A DNA stretch of 64,000 nucleotides from Enterobacter_D sp963521185 (lineage in GTDB: Bacteria; Pseudomonadota; Gammaproteobacteria; Enterobacterales; Enterobacteriaceae), in assembly GCA_963521185.1 (NCBI GenBank), contig CAUQTV010000015.1:15373-79372 (forward strand). Direction: 5' to 3'. Under the pieces are notes generated by a model. That model was given only the letters and a program-made list of their open reading frames with translations. It had not been told where the DNA came from and searched no databases. Every line of letters starts with the position of its first letter. Position 1 is the stretch's first letter. This document shows, in pieces, positions 8,076 to 16,882 of the stretch. The position numbers and the translations under genes were made by a program.

Positions 8076-8753
8076 CTAAAGCATAAACCGATAACCTATT
8101 CCGGTTTCGGTTAATAAATGGCGGGGACGTGCCGGATCGTTTTCCAGCTTCTGGCGCAGATGCCCCATATAGATGCGTAAATAGTGGCTGTGTTCAACGG
8201 CATTCGGCCCCCAGACCTGGCTTAATAGCTGGCGCTGGGTTAACACTTTGCCGTGGTTATTTAACAGTACCGCCAACAAGCGAAATTCAGTCGGCGTTAA
8301 ATGGATCTCCTCTTCACCGCGCTGAATACGGTGAGCGGCCAGATCAACGCGAATATCGGAAAAGCTGACCAGCGGATCGCCCGGGCTGCTGCTGGCATGG
8401 CGACGCAGCGCCACCCGCAGGCGCGCCTGTAGCTCGCCGATACCAAACGGCTTGCTAAGATAATCATCCGCACCCGCGTCCAGCGCGGCAATCTTGTCGC
8501 TCTCTTCAATGCGTGCCGACAGCACGATCACCGGGGACTGGCTCCACTGGCGAAAATCGCGAATAAAATCGATGCCGTCGCCGTCCGGTAAACCGAGATC
8601 GAGGATAATCAGGTCCGGCTTGCGGGTGGCGGCTTCGAGCAGCCCGCGCTGTAGCGTGCCGGCCTCATGCACGCGCAGGCCATCGGCCTCAAGCGCAGTG
8701 CGCAGAAAGCGGACAATGGCCTGTTCATCCTCAACGATCAGTACGTTAATCAC
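8076..8753 (-). CDS. kdpE: KdpE response regulator
   Basis: A 225-residue OmpR/PhoB-family regulator. The receiver domain (1-115) has acidic pocket residues Glu8-Asp9, phospho-acceptor Asp52 in LDLGLPDGDG, and the conserved Lys in LSKPFGIGELQ near residue 108. The C-terminal winged helix (about 130-225) contains LTPTEFRLLAVL and the recognition region HYLRIYMGHLRQKL. When phosphorylated by KdpD it activates kdpFABC. Its ATG overlaps the kdpD stop by four bases (ATGA, 8753-8750). A binding site matching the E. coli KdpE operator lies upstream of kdpF (15936-15955). Confidence 0.97.
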   Translation of the reverse strand: MINVLIVEDEQAIVRFLRTALEADGLRVHEAGTLQRGLLEAATRKPDLIILDLGLPDGDGIDFIRDFRQWSQSPVIVLSARIEESDKIAALDAGADDYLSKPFGIGELQARLRVALRRHASSSPGDPLVSFSDIRVDLAAHRIQRGEEEIHLTPTEFRLLAVLLNNHGKVLTQRQLLSQVWGPNAVEHSHYLRIYMGHLRQKLENDPARPRHLLTETGIGYRFML

Positions 8754-11437
8754 GCATCCTCTGGGTATTCAGTCAGTTCCGGCGGGGCTTCCTGAGGAAG
8801 TGTAACACAGAAACAGGCCCCGCCTTCGGGGCGGTTAGCCGCCGTAATGCGCCCGCCATGCACCTCGACAATCGCCTGGCAAATCGCCAGCCCGAGGCCG
8901 ACGCCGGGGATCGCCGACTCTTTATGCCCCCGCGCGAACTTGTCAAAAATGCTCGCCTGTTGCCCGTCGGGAATACCAGGGCCGCTGTCCCAGACTTTCA
9001 ACGTCAGCTCGCCAGGACGGCTTTGCGCGTCAATGCCGATTGCCGCACGCGGCCCGGCATATTTCATGGCGTTTTCCAGCAGGTTAATCAGCACGCGTTC
9101 AAATAGCGGCCCGTCAACGTGCACCAGCAGCAGCGGATCGGGAAGGGCGAGATCGATGTGGCGACCGCCGGGCGTCGGCTCCAGCATGCGCAGCGCGCTG
9201 CCGATCACCTCTTCGAGCGTCAGCCACTCTTTTTTCAGGTTAAAGCCGCCGGACTGGATGCGGGCCATATCCAGCAGATTGTTCACCAGCCGCGTGGTAT
9301 TCAGCACGTGCTGGCGGATTTCATTGGCCTGCGGCGCATGTTTTGAGCCTTCGCTGGCGAGATCCAGCGTCAGAATTTCAGCCTGACCAAACAGCACGGT
9401 GAGCGGGGTACGCAGATCGTGGGAGAGCGCCGCCAGTAGCGCGTTGCGCAGGCTTTCCCGTTCGCTTGCCAGCCGTGACTGCTGCTCGCTGGTGGTCAGT
9501 GCCAGCCGCTCCAGCGCACTGGCAACCAGCAGGGTGAAGGTTTCCAGCAGGCGCTGCTGTTCCGGGATCATCAGCTGGCGCAGGTTTGCGGGTTCAACAA
9601 TCACCAGCCCCAGGGTTTTATCGGCGCTGACCAGCGGTAAAATCTGGTACGGCACGCCGGGCAGCGTATCCGTGCCTGCGCCGGCGGGCTGGCTTTTGGC
9701 AAAGCTCCACTGCGCGATGGCGTCATCCCACGGCGTCATGCCCGGCGTGTGCGTCATCGCCTGAAGCGTGCCGTGTTCGTCGGGCAGCAAAAGCTGGCTG
9801 CGGGCGTGGAAGGTCGAGTGAATAAACTGCTCGCTGGTGTGGGCGATATCCTGCTCGCTGCGCCCGACGGCCAGCGCTTTTGACATCTCATACAGGTGGC
9901 GGGTGCGCTGCTCGCGATAGCGCGCCACGCGTGCCTGATAGCGCACCCCAGCGGTCAGATTGCCGATCACAAGCCCGACGGTGAGCATCACGCCAAAGGT
10001 CAGCAGATACTGCACATCGGACACCGCCAGCGTGCCGCGCGGGGCGATAAAAAAGAGATCGAAGCTGGCGACGTTAATCACCGTTGCCAGTACCGACGGC
10101 CAGCGTCCATAAAACAGCGCAACGATCACCACGCCGAGCAGATACACCATCACCAGGTTCGCGGCGTCAAAGGCACCCAGCCAGTGACTGGCGATCCCGG
10201 TGATCAGTGCGCACAGGCCCGTCGCCACCAGGCAGCCCTGGATCTGCACGCGCCATTTTTCCATGAGTGGGCGCGTATCGGCGGCGCGGGCGGTAAAGAC
10301 GACGGGCTTGTCTTCGAGGGCGATAATCACCAAATCGAGATCCGGCGCGCGGCGGGCGAGGCGGTCAGCAAAAGATTCAGCGTGCCACCAGCGGCGCTGC
10401 CCGCGCCGACCCAGAAGGATTTTGCCGAGATTGTGCTCCCGGGCGTAGCGCAAAATCGCCTTATCTTCCGCCGGATCCGACAGCGTGGCGGTCTCGGCAC
10501 CCAGCGCCTGCGCCAGCCGTAACGCGCTCAAAATCGCCCGCCGCTGCGGCTCCGGTAATTTATGCAGCGTGGGGGTTTCCACATACACCGCATGCCAGAC
10601 GCTGCCAAGCTTTGCCGCCAGCCGCGCGGCGGTGCGCACCAGCTTCTCGTTGCCGCTGCCGTGGCCGATGCACAGCAAAATGGCGTCGCGCGTGTGCCAC
10701 ACTTTCTCTTCGCCCTGACGGTCGCGCCAGGCGCGCATCTGCGAATCGACGCGGTCAGCGGTGCGGCGCAATGCCAGCTCGCGCAGGGCGATCAAATTGC
10801 CTTTGCGAAAAAAATGCTCGATGGCGCGTTCGGCCTGGCCGCCAATATAGACCTTGCCTTCGTGCAGGCGCTGGCGCAGATCGTCCGGCGGCAGATCCAC
10901 CAGCACCACTTCATCGGCGCTGTCGAAAAAGGGATCCGGCACCGTTTCCCGCACCTGAATACCGGTCACGCCGCTGACCACATCGTTGAGGCTTTCCAGA
11001 TGCTGCACGTTCACCGTGGTGAAGACGTCAATGCCCGCCTCCAGCAGCTCCTCAACGTCTTGCCAGCGCTTCGGGTGTCGGGAGCCGGGCGCGTTGCTGT
11101 GTGCCAGCTCATCCATCAGGATCAGCGCCGGACGCCGCGCCAGCGCCGCATCCAGGTCGAACTCTTCAATGTGCCGACCGCGATGGGCGATACGCCGGTG
11201 CGTCATCGTCGCCAGCCCGTCGAGCAGGGCCGCCGTCTCTTTGCGCCCGTGCGTTTCCACAACGCCAGTCAGAATATCCAGCCCCTGCGCCCGCAGACGC
11301 TGTGCTTCTGCCAGCATCGCATAGGTTTTCCCGACGCCCGCGCAGGCACCAAAAAAGACCTTCAGTTTGCCACGATGCGGTGTGCTGGCCTGTTCCAGCA
11401 GACGGTCGGGATCCGGGCGCAGCGGCTCGTCACTCAT
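8750..11437 (-). CDS. kdpD: KdpD sensor histidine kinase
   Basis: An 895-residue inner-membrane kinase that senses K+ limitation and turgor. The N-terminal KdpD domain has Walker A GACAGVGKT at residues 30-38, and is followed by a universal-stress-protein-like domain (about 250-370). Four membrane helices lie around 400-500, then a GAF-like region. The HisKA motif SHDLRTPLT is around residue 670, with an HATPase_c domain (N-box NLLENAMKYAG, G-box WDSGPGIPDGQ) at the C-terminus. It phosphorylates KdpE. Its ATG follows the kdpC TAA with no spacer, so it is probably translated from the kdpFABC transcript. Confidence 0.97.
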   Translation of the reverse strand: MSDEPLRPDPDRLLEQASTPHRGKLKVFFGACAGVGKTYAMLAEAQRLRAQGLDILTGVVETHGRKETAALLDGLATMTHRRIAHRGRHIEEFDLDAALARRPALILMDELAHSNAPGSRHPKRWQDVEELLEAGIDVFTTVNVQHLESLNDVVSGVTGIQVRETVPDPFFDSADEVVLVDLPPDDLRQRLHEGKVYIGGQAERAIEHFFRKGNLIALRELALRRTADRVDSQMRAWRDRQGEEKVWHTRDAILLCIGHGSGNEKLVRTAARLAAKLGSVWHAVYVETPTLHKLPEPQRRAILSALRLAQALGAETATLSDPAEDKAILRYAREHNLGKILLGRRGQRRWWHAESFADRLARRAPDLDLVIIALEDKPVVFTARAADTRPLMEKWRVQIQGCLVATGLCALITGIASHWLGAFDAANLVMVYLLGVVIVALFYGRWPSVLATVINVASFDLFFIAPRGTLAVSDVQYLLTFGVMLTVGLVIGNLTAGVRYQARVARYREQRTRHLYEMSKALAVGRSEQDIAHTSEQFIHSTFHARSQLLLPDEHGTLQAMTHTPGMTPWDDAIAQWSFAKSQPAGAGTDTLPGVPYQILPLVSADKTLGLVIVEPANLRQLMIPEQQRLLETFTLLVASALERLALTTSEQQSRLASERESLRNALLAALSHDLRTPLTVLFGQAEILTLDLASEGSKHAPQANEIRQHVLNTTRLVNNLLDMARIQSGGFNLKKEWLTLEEVIGSALRMLEPTPGGRHIDLALPDPLLLVHVDGPLFERVLINLLENAMKYAGPRAAIGIDAQSRPGELTLKVWDSGPGIPDGQQASIFDKFARGHKESAIPGVGLGLAICQAIVEVHGGRITAANRPEGGACFCVTLPQEAPPELTEYPEDA

Positions 11438-12016
11438 TTACGGCGTGTCCTTAAGCGCGTCCAGCGCGAGATTAAGCTCAACGATATTGACCACCGGTTC
11501 GCCGATAAAAGTAAGCAGCGGCGAGGCGGTATGATTTGTCATTAACTGCGTCACGGTGGCGATCGGCAGATGGCGTGCCGCCGCCACCCGTGGGATTTGC
11601 CACGCGGTGGCCTCCGGTGAGAGGCCATTATCCAGCCCGCTCGCGGAGGTTGTCACCAGCTCAACCGGCACCTGCGGGCTGGCCTGCGGATTCGCCGCAC
11701 GCAGGGCCGCCACGCGCGCGCGAACCGCGTCATCCAGCGCCGGGTTGCTGCCCGCCAGATTACTGCCGCCGGACGCCATCGGATTATACGGCGAATCTGA
11801 CGTGGCGGAGGGGCGACCGTGAAAATATCCTGCGCCAGTGAAGTCCTGGCCTATCAGGCGCGAGCCGCGTACCTCGTCCTGTACGCGGATAAGCGAACCG
11901 TTGGCCGCATCGTGGAACCACCACTGACCGAGTACCGTGGTGACAAGCGGGTAGAGTCCGCCGGTGATTAACGTTAAAAACAACAGCAGCATAAACGCAG
12001 GGCGTAACAGAGCCAT
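11438..12016 (-). CDS. kdpC: KdpC, K+-transporting ATPase subunit C
   Basis: A 192-residue subunit with one N-terminal membrane helix (ALLRPAFMLLLFLTLITGGL) and a periplasmic domain. The conserved features are TTVLGQWWF, GQDFTGxGYFHGRPSA and PQVPVELVTTSASGLDNGLSP. It bridges KdpA and KdpB and stabilises the pump. The frame is open to 12043; ATG 12016 gives the family N-terminus and has AAGAGG nine bases upstream, so it was chosen. It sits 13 bases after kdpB and abuts kdpD directly. Confidence 0.96.
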   Translation of the reverse strand: MALLRPAFMLLLFLTLITGGLYPLVTTVLGQWWFHDAANGSLIRVQDEVRGSRLIGQDFTGAGYFHGRPSATSDSPYNPMASGGSNLAGSNPALDDAVRARVAALRAANPQASPQVPVELVTTSASGLDNGLSPEATAWQIPRVAAARHLPIATVTQLMTNHTASPLLTFIGEPVVNIVELNLALDALKDTP

Positions 12017-12029
12017 CTTGAACATCCTC

Positions 12030-14078
12030 TTAAACCAGGCCAAACAGCGTTAACAGCAGATCGATCAGCTTGATGCCGACAAACGGCACCAGCAGGCCAC
12101 CGAGACCGTAAATCCACAGGTTACGGCGCAGCATCGCCGACGCGGTCAGCGGTTTGTAGCTCACCCCTTTGAGCGCCAGCGGGATCAGGAAAACGATAAT
12201 CAGGGCATTAAAAATCACCGCGCTCAAAATGGCCGAGGCGGGGGAGTGCAGGTGCATGACGTTGAGCGCGTTGAGTTGCGGGTAGGTCGCCGCAAACGCC
12301 GCCGGAATAATGGCGAAGTATTTTGCCACGTCGTTGGCAATGCTGAATGTCGTGAGCGAACCGCGCGTCATCAGCATCTGTTTACCAATGTGCACCACTT
12401 CAATCAGCTTGGTGGGGTTGGAATCCAGATCCACCATGTTGCCCGCCTCTTTTGCCGCCTGGGTACCGGAGTTCATCGCGACCGCCACGTCCGCCTGGGC
12501 CAGCGCCGGGGCATCATTGGTGCCGTCGCCGGTCATCGCCACCAGGCGACCTTCGGCCTGATACTGACGAATCAATGCCAGCTTGGCTTCCGGGGTCGCC
12601 TCCGCCAGAAAATCATCCACGCCCGCTTCGGCGGCAATGGCGGCGGCGGTTAAGCGGTTATCCCCGGTGATCATCACCGTCTTGATGCCCATTTTGCGTA
12701 GCTGCGCGAAGCGCTCTTTAATGCCACCTTTGACGATATCTTTCAGCGCAATCACGCCGAGCACGTGAGCGCCTTCCGCGACCACCAGCGGGGTGGAACC
12801 CTGTCTGGCGACGCGCTCAACCAGCGCATCCACCTCCGGCGGAAAGTGACCGCCGTTGGCCTCGATATGACGGCGCACCGCGTCTACCGAGCCTTTGCGG
12901 ATCATTCGATCCTGAATGTTAATGCCGCTCATGCGCGTCTGCGCGGTAAAGGGCACAAAGGTGGCGTTCAGGCTTTGCACGTCGCGCTCGCGCAGATTAA
13001 AGCGCTGCTTGGCGAGGATCACAATGCTGCGGCCTTCCGGTGTTTCATCGGCCAGCGACGATAGCTGCGCGGCGTCGGCCAACGTTTTTTCATCCACGCC
13101 ATGAGCCGGGAGAAAGTCAGACGCCTGACGGTTGCCGAGCGTAATGGTGCCGGTTTTATCCAACAGCAGCACGTCAACATCGCCTGCGGCTTCTACCGCG
13201 CGACCGCTGGTGGCAATGACGTTTGCGCCGAGCATGCGGCTCATCCCCGCCACGCCAATTGCCGACAGCAGCCCGCCAATGGTGGTGGGGATCAGGCACA
13301 CCAGCAGGGCCACCAGCACGGTCACGCTGACCGCCGTGCCGCCCCAGGCCGAGAAGGGCCACAGCGTGGCGGTCGCCAGCAGAAAGACTATCGTTAGCGC
13401 CACCAGCAAAATGGTCAGGGCGATTTCGTTCGGCGTTTTGCGACGCTGCGCACCCTCGACCATGGCGATCATGCGATCGAGAAACGTTTCACCGGGATTG
13501 ACGCTGCACTGGATCACCAGCCAGTCGGAGAGTATGCGCGTCCCGCCGGTGACCGACGCAAAATCCCCGCCGGATTCGCGGATCACCGGGGCCGATTCCC
13601 CGGTTATGGCGCTTTCGTCTACCGAAGCGCCGCCTTCGATCACCTCGCCGTCGCAGGGAATAATATCCCCCGCTTCGACCAGCACAATATCGCCTTTGCG
13701 CAGATCGGCTGACGGCACATGATCGACCTGCGCGTCATGCTGCGGTGCGCGCAGTTTGCGGGCAAACGCGGTTTTCTGTACGCCCTTCAGACTGTTGGCC
13801 TGCGCTTTACTGCGGCCTTCCGCCAGCGCTTCGGCGAAATTGGCAAACAGTACGGTAAACCACAGCCAGACACTGATTGCGCCGGTAAAGGTGGCGCTGC
13901 CGGTAAGATGTCCGGTTGCCATCGCCACCGTCAGCAGCGTGGTCAGCACGCTGCCCATCCAGACGATGAACATCACCGGGTTGCGCCACTGCACGCGCGG
14001 GCTTAGTTTTTTGAACGACTCTGACAGCGCCTGACGAACCAGCGCAGGTTCGAGCAGGGCAAGTTGCTTGCGACTCAT
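12030..14078 (-). CDS. kdpB: KdpB, P-type ATPase subunit of the Kdp K+ pump
   Basis: A 682-residue P-type ATPase. The actuator motif TGES is at residues 159-162, including Ser162, which in E. coli is the site of inhibitory phosphorylation. The phosphorylation motif DKTGTIT starts at Asp307 and the hinge motif TGDGTNDAPAL is around 515-525. Seven membrane helices are expected; hydrophobic pairs near 35-85 and 215-275 and a C-terminal bundle are visible. It hydrolyses ATP to drive K+ uptake through KdpA. It starts 10 bases after kdpA ends. Length equals E. coli KdpB. Confidence 0.98.
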   Translation of the reverse strand: MSRKQLALLEPALVRQALSESFKKLSPRVQWRNPVMFIVWMGSVLTTLLTVAMATGHLTGSATFTGAISVWLWFTVLFANFAEALAEGRSKAQANSLKGVQKTAFARKLRAPQHDAQVDHVPSADLRKGDIVLVEAGDIIPCDGEVIEGGASVDESAITGESAPVIRESGGDFASVTGGTRILSDWLVIQCSVNPGETFLDRMIAMVEGAQRRKTPNEIALTILLVALTIVFLLATATLWPFSAWGGTAVSVTVLVALLVCLIPTTIGGLLSAIGVAGMSRMLGANVIATSGRAVEAAGDVDVLLLDKTGTITLGNRQASDFLPAHGVDEKTLADAAQLSSLADETPEGRSIVILAKQRFNLRERDVQSLNATFVPFTAQTRMSGINIQDRMIRKGSVDAVRRHIEANGGHFPPEVDALVERVARQGSTPLVVAEGAHVLGVIALKDIVKGGIKERFAQLRKMGIKTVMITGDNRLTAAAIAAEAGVDDFLAEATPEAKLALIRQYQAEGRLVAMTGDGTNDAPALAQADVAVAMNSGTQAAKEAGNMVDLDSNPTKLIEVVHIGKQMLMTRGSLTTFSIANDVAKYFAIIPAAFAATYPQLNALNVMHLHSPASAILSAVIFNALIIVFLIPLALKGVSYKPLTASAMLRRNLWIYGLGGLLVPFVGIKLIDLLLTLFGLV

Positions 14079-14088
14079 GATATGCGCC

Positions 14089-15765
14089 TTAACGGAGTGA
14101 AAGGTGTTCTGCGACCGGACCCAATGCCAGCGCGGGAATAAAGGTTAACGCGCCCACCAGCAGCACGGTGCCAATCAGCAAACCGACGAACAGCGCGCCG
14201 TGCGTCGGTAACGTCCCGCTGCCCGCTGACTGGCTTTTCTTCGCCACCAGCGAACCGGCGATCGCCATCACCGGGATGATGACGCCAAAGCGACCCACAA
14301 ACATGCACACCGCGAGTAAGACGTTCCAGAACGGCGTATTGGCGCTGAGGCCCGCGAAGGCGCTGCCGTTGTTATTGGCGGCGGACGAGACGGCGTACAG
14401 CACCTCGCTAAATCCGTGCGTGCCGGGGTTGAGCATGCCTGCGCGTCCGGCGTCGGTCATCATCGCCAGCGCAGTGCCGAGCAGAACCAGCGCCGGGGTG
14501 ACGAGGATCGCCAGCGCGGTCATTTTCATCTCCCGGACATCGATTTTTTTACCGAGGTATTCCGGCGTGCGGCCAATCATCAGCCCGGCGATAAACACCG
14601 CCAGCAGCACAAACAGCAGCATGCCGTATAAGCCTGAACCCACGCCGCCAAACACCACTTCGCCGATTTGCATCAGCCACAGCGGCACCATGCCGCCGAG
14701 CGCGGTGAAGGAGTCGTGCATGGCGTTCACCGCACCGCAGGACGCAGCGGTGGTGATGACCGCAAACAGGCTGCTGACAAGGATCCCAAAGCGGCTCTCT
14801 TTGCCTTCCATATTGATGTTGCTGTCCGCTCCGAGCGCGGTGAAATGCCCATTGCCGGAGAGTTCCGCCCACATCACCAGGCCCGCGCAGACCACAAAAA
14901 TGATCGACATCGCCCAGAGGATCATATGGCCCTGTCGCTTGTCGCCTACGGCTAAGCCAAAGGCAAAACAGAGCGCCGCCGGGATAAGAAAAATGGCCAG
15001 CATCTGCACCATATTGGTCAGCGCAGTGGGGTTCTCAAAGGGATGCGCCGAGTTGGCATTGAAGAATCCGCCGCCGTTGGTGCCCAGCATTTTGATCGCT
15101 TCCTGCGACGCCACCGGCCCCATCGGCAGCAAATGCTGTACGCCTTCAAGGGAGGTGAATGGCTGGTAGGGTGAGAGGTTTTGCAGCACGCCCTGCGAGA
15201 TCAAACACAGCGCGATGAGCAGCGACAGCGGCAGCAAAATCCACAGTGTGATGCGCGTTAAATCCACCCACGCGTTGCCGAGTGTGCTCATGCTTTGACG
15301 GGCAAAGGCGCGAATGAGCGCGAAGATCACCGCAATGCCGGTCGCCGCCGAGAGGAAGTTTTGCACCGTCAGCCCGACCATCTGGCTGAAATAGCTCATC
15401 GTGCTTTCGCCGCTGTAGGATTGCCAGTTGGTGTTGGTCACAAAACTTACGGCGGTATTCAGCGCCAGGTGCCACGAAAGACCTGCAAGCTGCTGCGGGT
15501 TAAAGGGCAGCACGCCCTGAATCATCAATATGATGAATAACGCCAGCAGGCCGAGCAGGTTTATCGTTAAGATCGCCAGTAAATAGTGACGCCAGCCCAT
15601 CTCCCCTGTGTTGATTCCGAGCATGCGCCACAGGCGCTGTTCAACGCCGCGCGAACCTGACAGCGGCGTTGTAATCAATGTTGCCAGCACGTTACCCAGC
15701 GGGCGAGCCAGCGCAAACAGCACCAGCATGAAGCTTGCTATCAATAAAAAAGCCTGGGCCGCCAT
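14089..15765 (-). CDS. kdpA: KdpA, K+-translocating subunit
   Basis: A 558-residue integral membrane protein related to Trk/Ktr channels. Selectivity-loop regions are visible as TNTNWQSYSGE (about residue 110), GTNGGGFFNANSAHPFENP (about 230), CGAVNAMHDSFTALGG (about 345) and SAANNNGSAFAGL (about 465). An in-frame extension to 15921 exists, but ATG 15765 gives the family N-terminus MAAQAFLLIASFML. That ATG shares its A with the kdpF stop (TGATG), indicating coupled translation. Confidence 0.98.
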   Translation of the reverse strand: MAAQAFLLIASFMLVLFALARPLGNVLATLITTPLSGSRGVEQRLWRMLGINTGEMGWRHYLLAILTINLLGLLALFIILMIQGVLPFNPQQLAGLSWHLALNTAVSFVTNTNWQSYSGESTMSYFSQMVGLTVQNFLSAATGIAVIFALIRAFARQSMSTLGNAWVDLTRITLWILLPLSLLIALCLISQGVLQNLSPYQPFTSLEGVQHLLPMGPVASQEAIKMLGTNGGGFFNANSAHPFENPTALTNMVQMLAIFLIPAALCFAFGLAVGDKRQGHMILWAMSIIFVVCAGLVMWAELSGNGHFTALGADSNINMEGKESRFGILVSSLFAVITTAASCGAVNAMHDSFTALGGMVPLWLMQIGEVVFGGVGSGLYGMLLFVLLAVFIAGLMIGRTPEYLGKKIDVREMKMTALAILVTPALVLLGTALAMMTDAGRAGMLNPGTHGFSEVLYAVSSAANNNGSAFAGLSANTPFWNVLLAVCMFVGRFGVIIPVMAIAGSLVAKKSQSAGSGTLPTHGALFVGLLIGTVLLVGALTFIPALALGPVAEHLSLR

Positions 15766-15854
15766 CAGAAGGCCTCCGCGTTGACGAGGGCATAAACCAG
15801 ATAGCCCAACAACAGGAAAACCAGTACCACACCGGTTATCACGCCTGCACTCAC
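15765..15854 (-). CDS. kdpF: KdpF, small membrane subunit of the Kdp pump
   Basis: A 29-codon ORF with a GTG start at 15854 and a strong GGAGG site six bases upstream, encoding MSAGVITGVVLVFLLLGYLV then YALVNAEAF. It is nearly identical to E. coli KdpF. It is a single membrane-spanning peptide that binds between KdpA and the membrane lipids and stabilises the complex. It overlaps kdpA by one base. First gene of kdpFABC-DE. Confidence 0.96.
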   Translation of the reverse strand: MSAGVITGVVLVFLLLGYLVYALVNAEAF

Positions 15855-15935
15855 AATCCACCTCCAGGTGTCTAATTGGATATGCAGTGAAGGTAGGATT
15901 TTTGGTGCAAAGATTTTGCAAAATTCGAAGGGGCC

Positions 15936-15955
15936 AGTGTAAAAAAAGTATAAAG
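15936..15955 (-). promoter_or_regulatory. KdpE operator upstream of kdpF
   Basis: On the minus strand the sequence TTTATACTTTTTTTACAC matches, from memory, the T-rich KdpE-binding site of the E. coli kdp promoter. It lies about 80 bases upstream of the kdpF GTG, where an activator of the kdp promoter should bind. Downstream, TTTGCAAAATCTTTGCACC probably contains the -35 region; I cannot place the -10 with confidence. Confidence 0.8.
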
Positions 15956-15956
15956 A

Positions 15957-16165
15957 CGCCAAAGGCCTTAATTTAACTAGTGGTTAGTATTTATTTAACT
16001 TTTCTGTAACTCAATTACACAAAGAAATGTAAATATCCCTTAAACAGGGTAAAAAGAGTGGTCGGATGAGTAGTAAAATTACAAACAAAGCGGTACTATT
16101 TTGAGCAGTTAACGAAATCCATTTTTCCGGTGAATGTTTACCGGCCAATTCAGAGGGGAGAGCGT
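15957..16165. other. Divergent intergenic region kdpF/ybfA
   Basis: AT-rich DNA carrying the ybfA promoter region. A short perfect palindrome CCGGTgaatgtttACCGG lies at 16127-16144, just before the ybfA ribosome site, so the ybfA leader can form a small hairpin. No further sites were recognised. Confidence 0.4.
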
Positions 16166-16372
16166 ATGTCTTTATACACAGAGTATCCTGCACATGTTGT
16201 CATTGCGCGCCGTGCTTTCGCCATTGCGGCGGGCGTCGCGGCTTTGCCGGTGATGTTGTTCTGGAAGGATCGTGCACGTTTTTACAGCTATCTGCACCGC
16301 GTCTGGGCCAAAACGAGCGACAAACCGGTGTGGATGGATCAGGCCGAGAAAGCGACCTGCGATTTTTATTAA
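16166..16372 (+). CDS. ybfA: YbfA, DUF2517 small membrane protein
   Basis: A 68-residue protein beginning MSLYTEYPAHVV, with one likely membrane helix (AFAIAAGVAALPVMLFW, about residues 17-33) and a conserved C-terminal half (DRARFYSYLHRVWAKTSDKP). It is the YbfA of E. coli, of unknown function. The start at 16166 has a strong GAGGGGAG site. It is divergent from kdp and followed directly by a rho-independent terminator, so it is a monocistronic unit. Confidence 0.93.
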   Translation: MSLYTEYPAHVVIARRAFAIAAGVAALPVMLFWKDRARFYSYLHRVWAKTSDKPVWMDQAEKATCDFY

Positions 16373-16399
16373 CAGGCAAAGCGCACACAGCAACCAAAG

Positions 16400-16435
16400 T
16401 AAAAAACCGCCAAATCAGATTTGGCGGTTTTTTTT
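16400..16435 (+). terminator. Terminator of ybfA
   Basis: AAAAACCGCCAAATC-AGA-TTTGGCGG followed by eight T. A strong perfect stem that starts 27 bases after the ybfA stop. Confidence 0.93.
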
Positions 16436-16466
16436 ATGCCCGCAGGATTCGCGGTCCCTTGGGCTA

Positions 16467-16685
16467 ACAAGCACTGTCCAGTGTTTTTCATTGTCGCGTT
16501 TAAGCACTTATCGATCAATCGCCTTAAGCCAAATAAATCCCTAAAAGTCCGCTTCTGGACTAACGATAACAACCCGTATTCATTACCATGCCGTTGTCCC
16601 TTTCCGCCATCTCGCACATGGGCACCGATTATTCATTAAGGAAAGGAATATTCACTACCGTAAACAGGCACTGTCCAGTGCTTGT
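16467..16685. repeat. 219-bp segment bounded by inverted ACAAGCACTG repeats with a twice-occurring palindrome
   Basis: The 13-mer GCACTGTCCAGTG occurs at 16471-16483 and again at 16668-16680. Its core CACTG-tc-CAGTG is itself palindromic. Outer bases extend the pairing so that the segment starts ACAAGCACTG and ends CAGTGCTTGT. An inner hairpin AGTCC-gcttct-GGACT lies at about 16545-16560. The region has no long ORF. It could be a pair of operator sites, a structured RNA, or a small non-autonomous element; no target-site duplication was seen. Confidence 0.5.
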
Positions 16686-16744
16686 GTCCGCCGAATTATC
16701 ATCGGTGGTAAAACGGTGGGGCGGTTTTATGCAAGGACCGCATA

Positions 16745-16852
16745 ATGAAACGCTACGTATGTATCGTGATCATTGTCTCCAGCGCACTGATGATTCGTTG
16801 CGACACCTCATTTAAGGTTGCCGTCATGACTCTCACACAGCTGGACAAGTAG
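16745..16852 (+). CDS. Unrecognised 35-residue hydrophobic small protein (candidate)
   Basis: The ORF starts at ATG 16745 with AAGGA seven bases upstream and ends TAG, five bases before a strong terminator. It encodes MKRYVCIVIIVSSALMIRCD then TSFKVAVMTLTQLDK: a short basic N-terminus, one hydrophobic segment (about residues 4-17), two cysteines and a polar tail. Layout (tiny hydrophobic peptide, long leader, terminator) resembles type I toxin genes or stress-membrane peptides. The tail faintly recalls Hok-family C-termini, but this is not enough to assign it. A second ORF in another frame (16588-16815) overlaps it. The palindromic motif ends 65 bases upstream. Coding is inferred from the ribosome site and terminator only. 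Confidence 0.5.
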   Translation: MKRYVCIVIIVSSALMIRCDTSFKVAVMTLTQLDK

Positions 16853-16857
16853 CGCCC

Positions 16858-16882
16858 AAGGCCGCCCCGTGCGGCCTTTTTT
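16858..16882 (+). terminator. Terminator after the 35-codon ORF
   Basis: AAGGCCGC-CCCGT-GCGGCCTTTTTT, a perfect 8-bp stem with a T-run. No recognised gene lies upstream between here and the ybfA terminator, so it implies a separate short transcript. Confidence 0.9.

Noticed and set aside
10562..11545. 327-codon ORF antisense to kdpD
   Set aside because: Shadow of a high-GC coding frame with no recognisable domain.
16588..16815. 75-codon ORF overlapping the 35-codon ORF in another frame
   Set aside because: No good ribosome site and no recognisable protein; kept only as a possible coupling frame in the findings, not as a gene.
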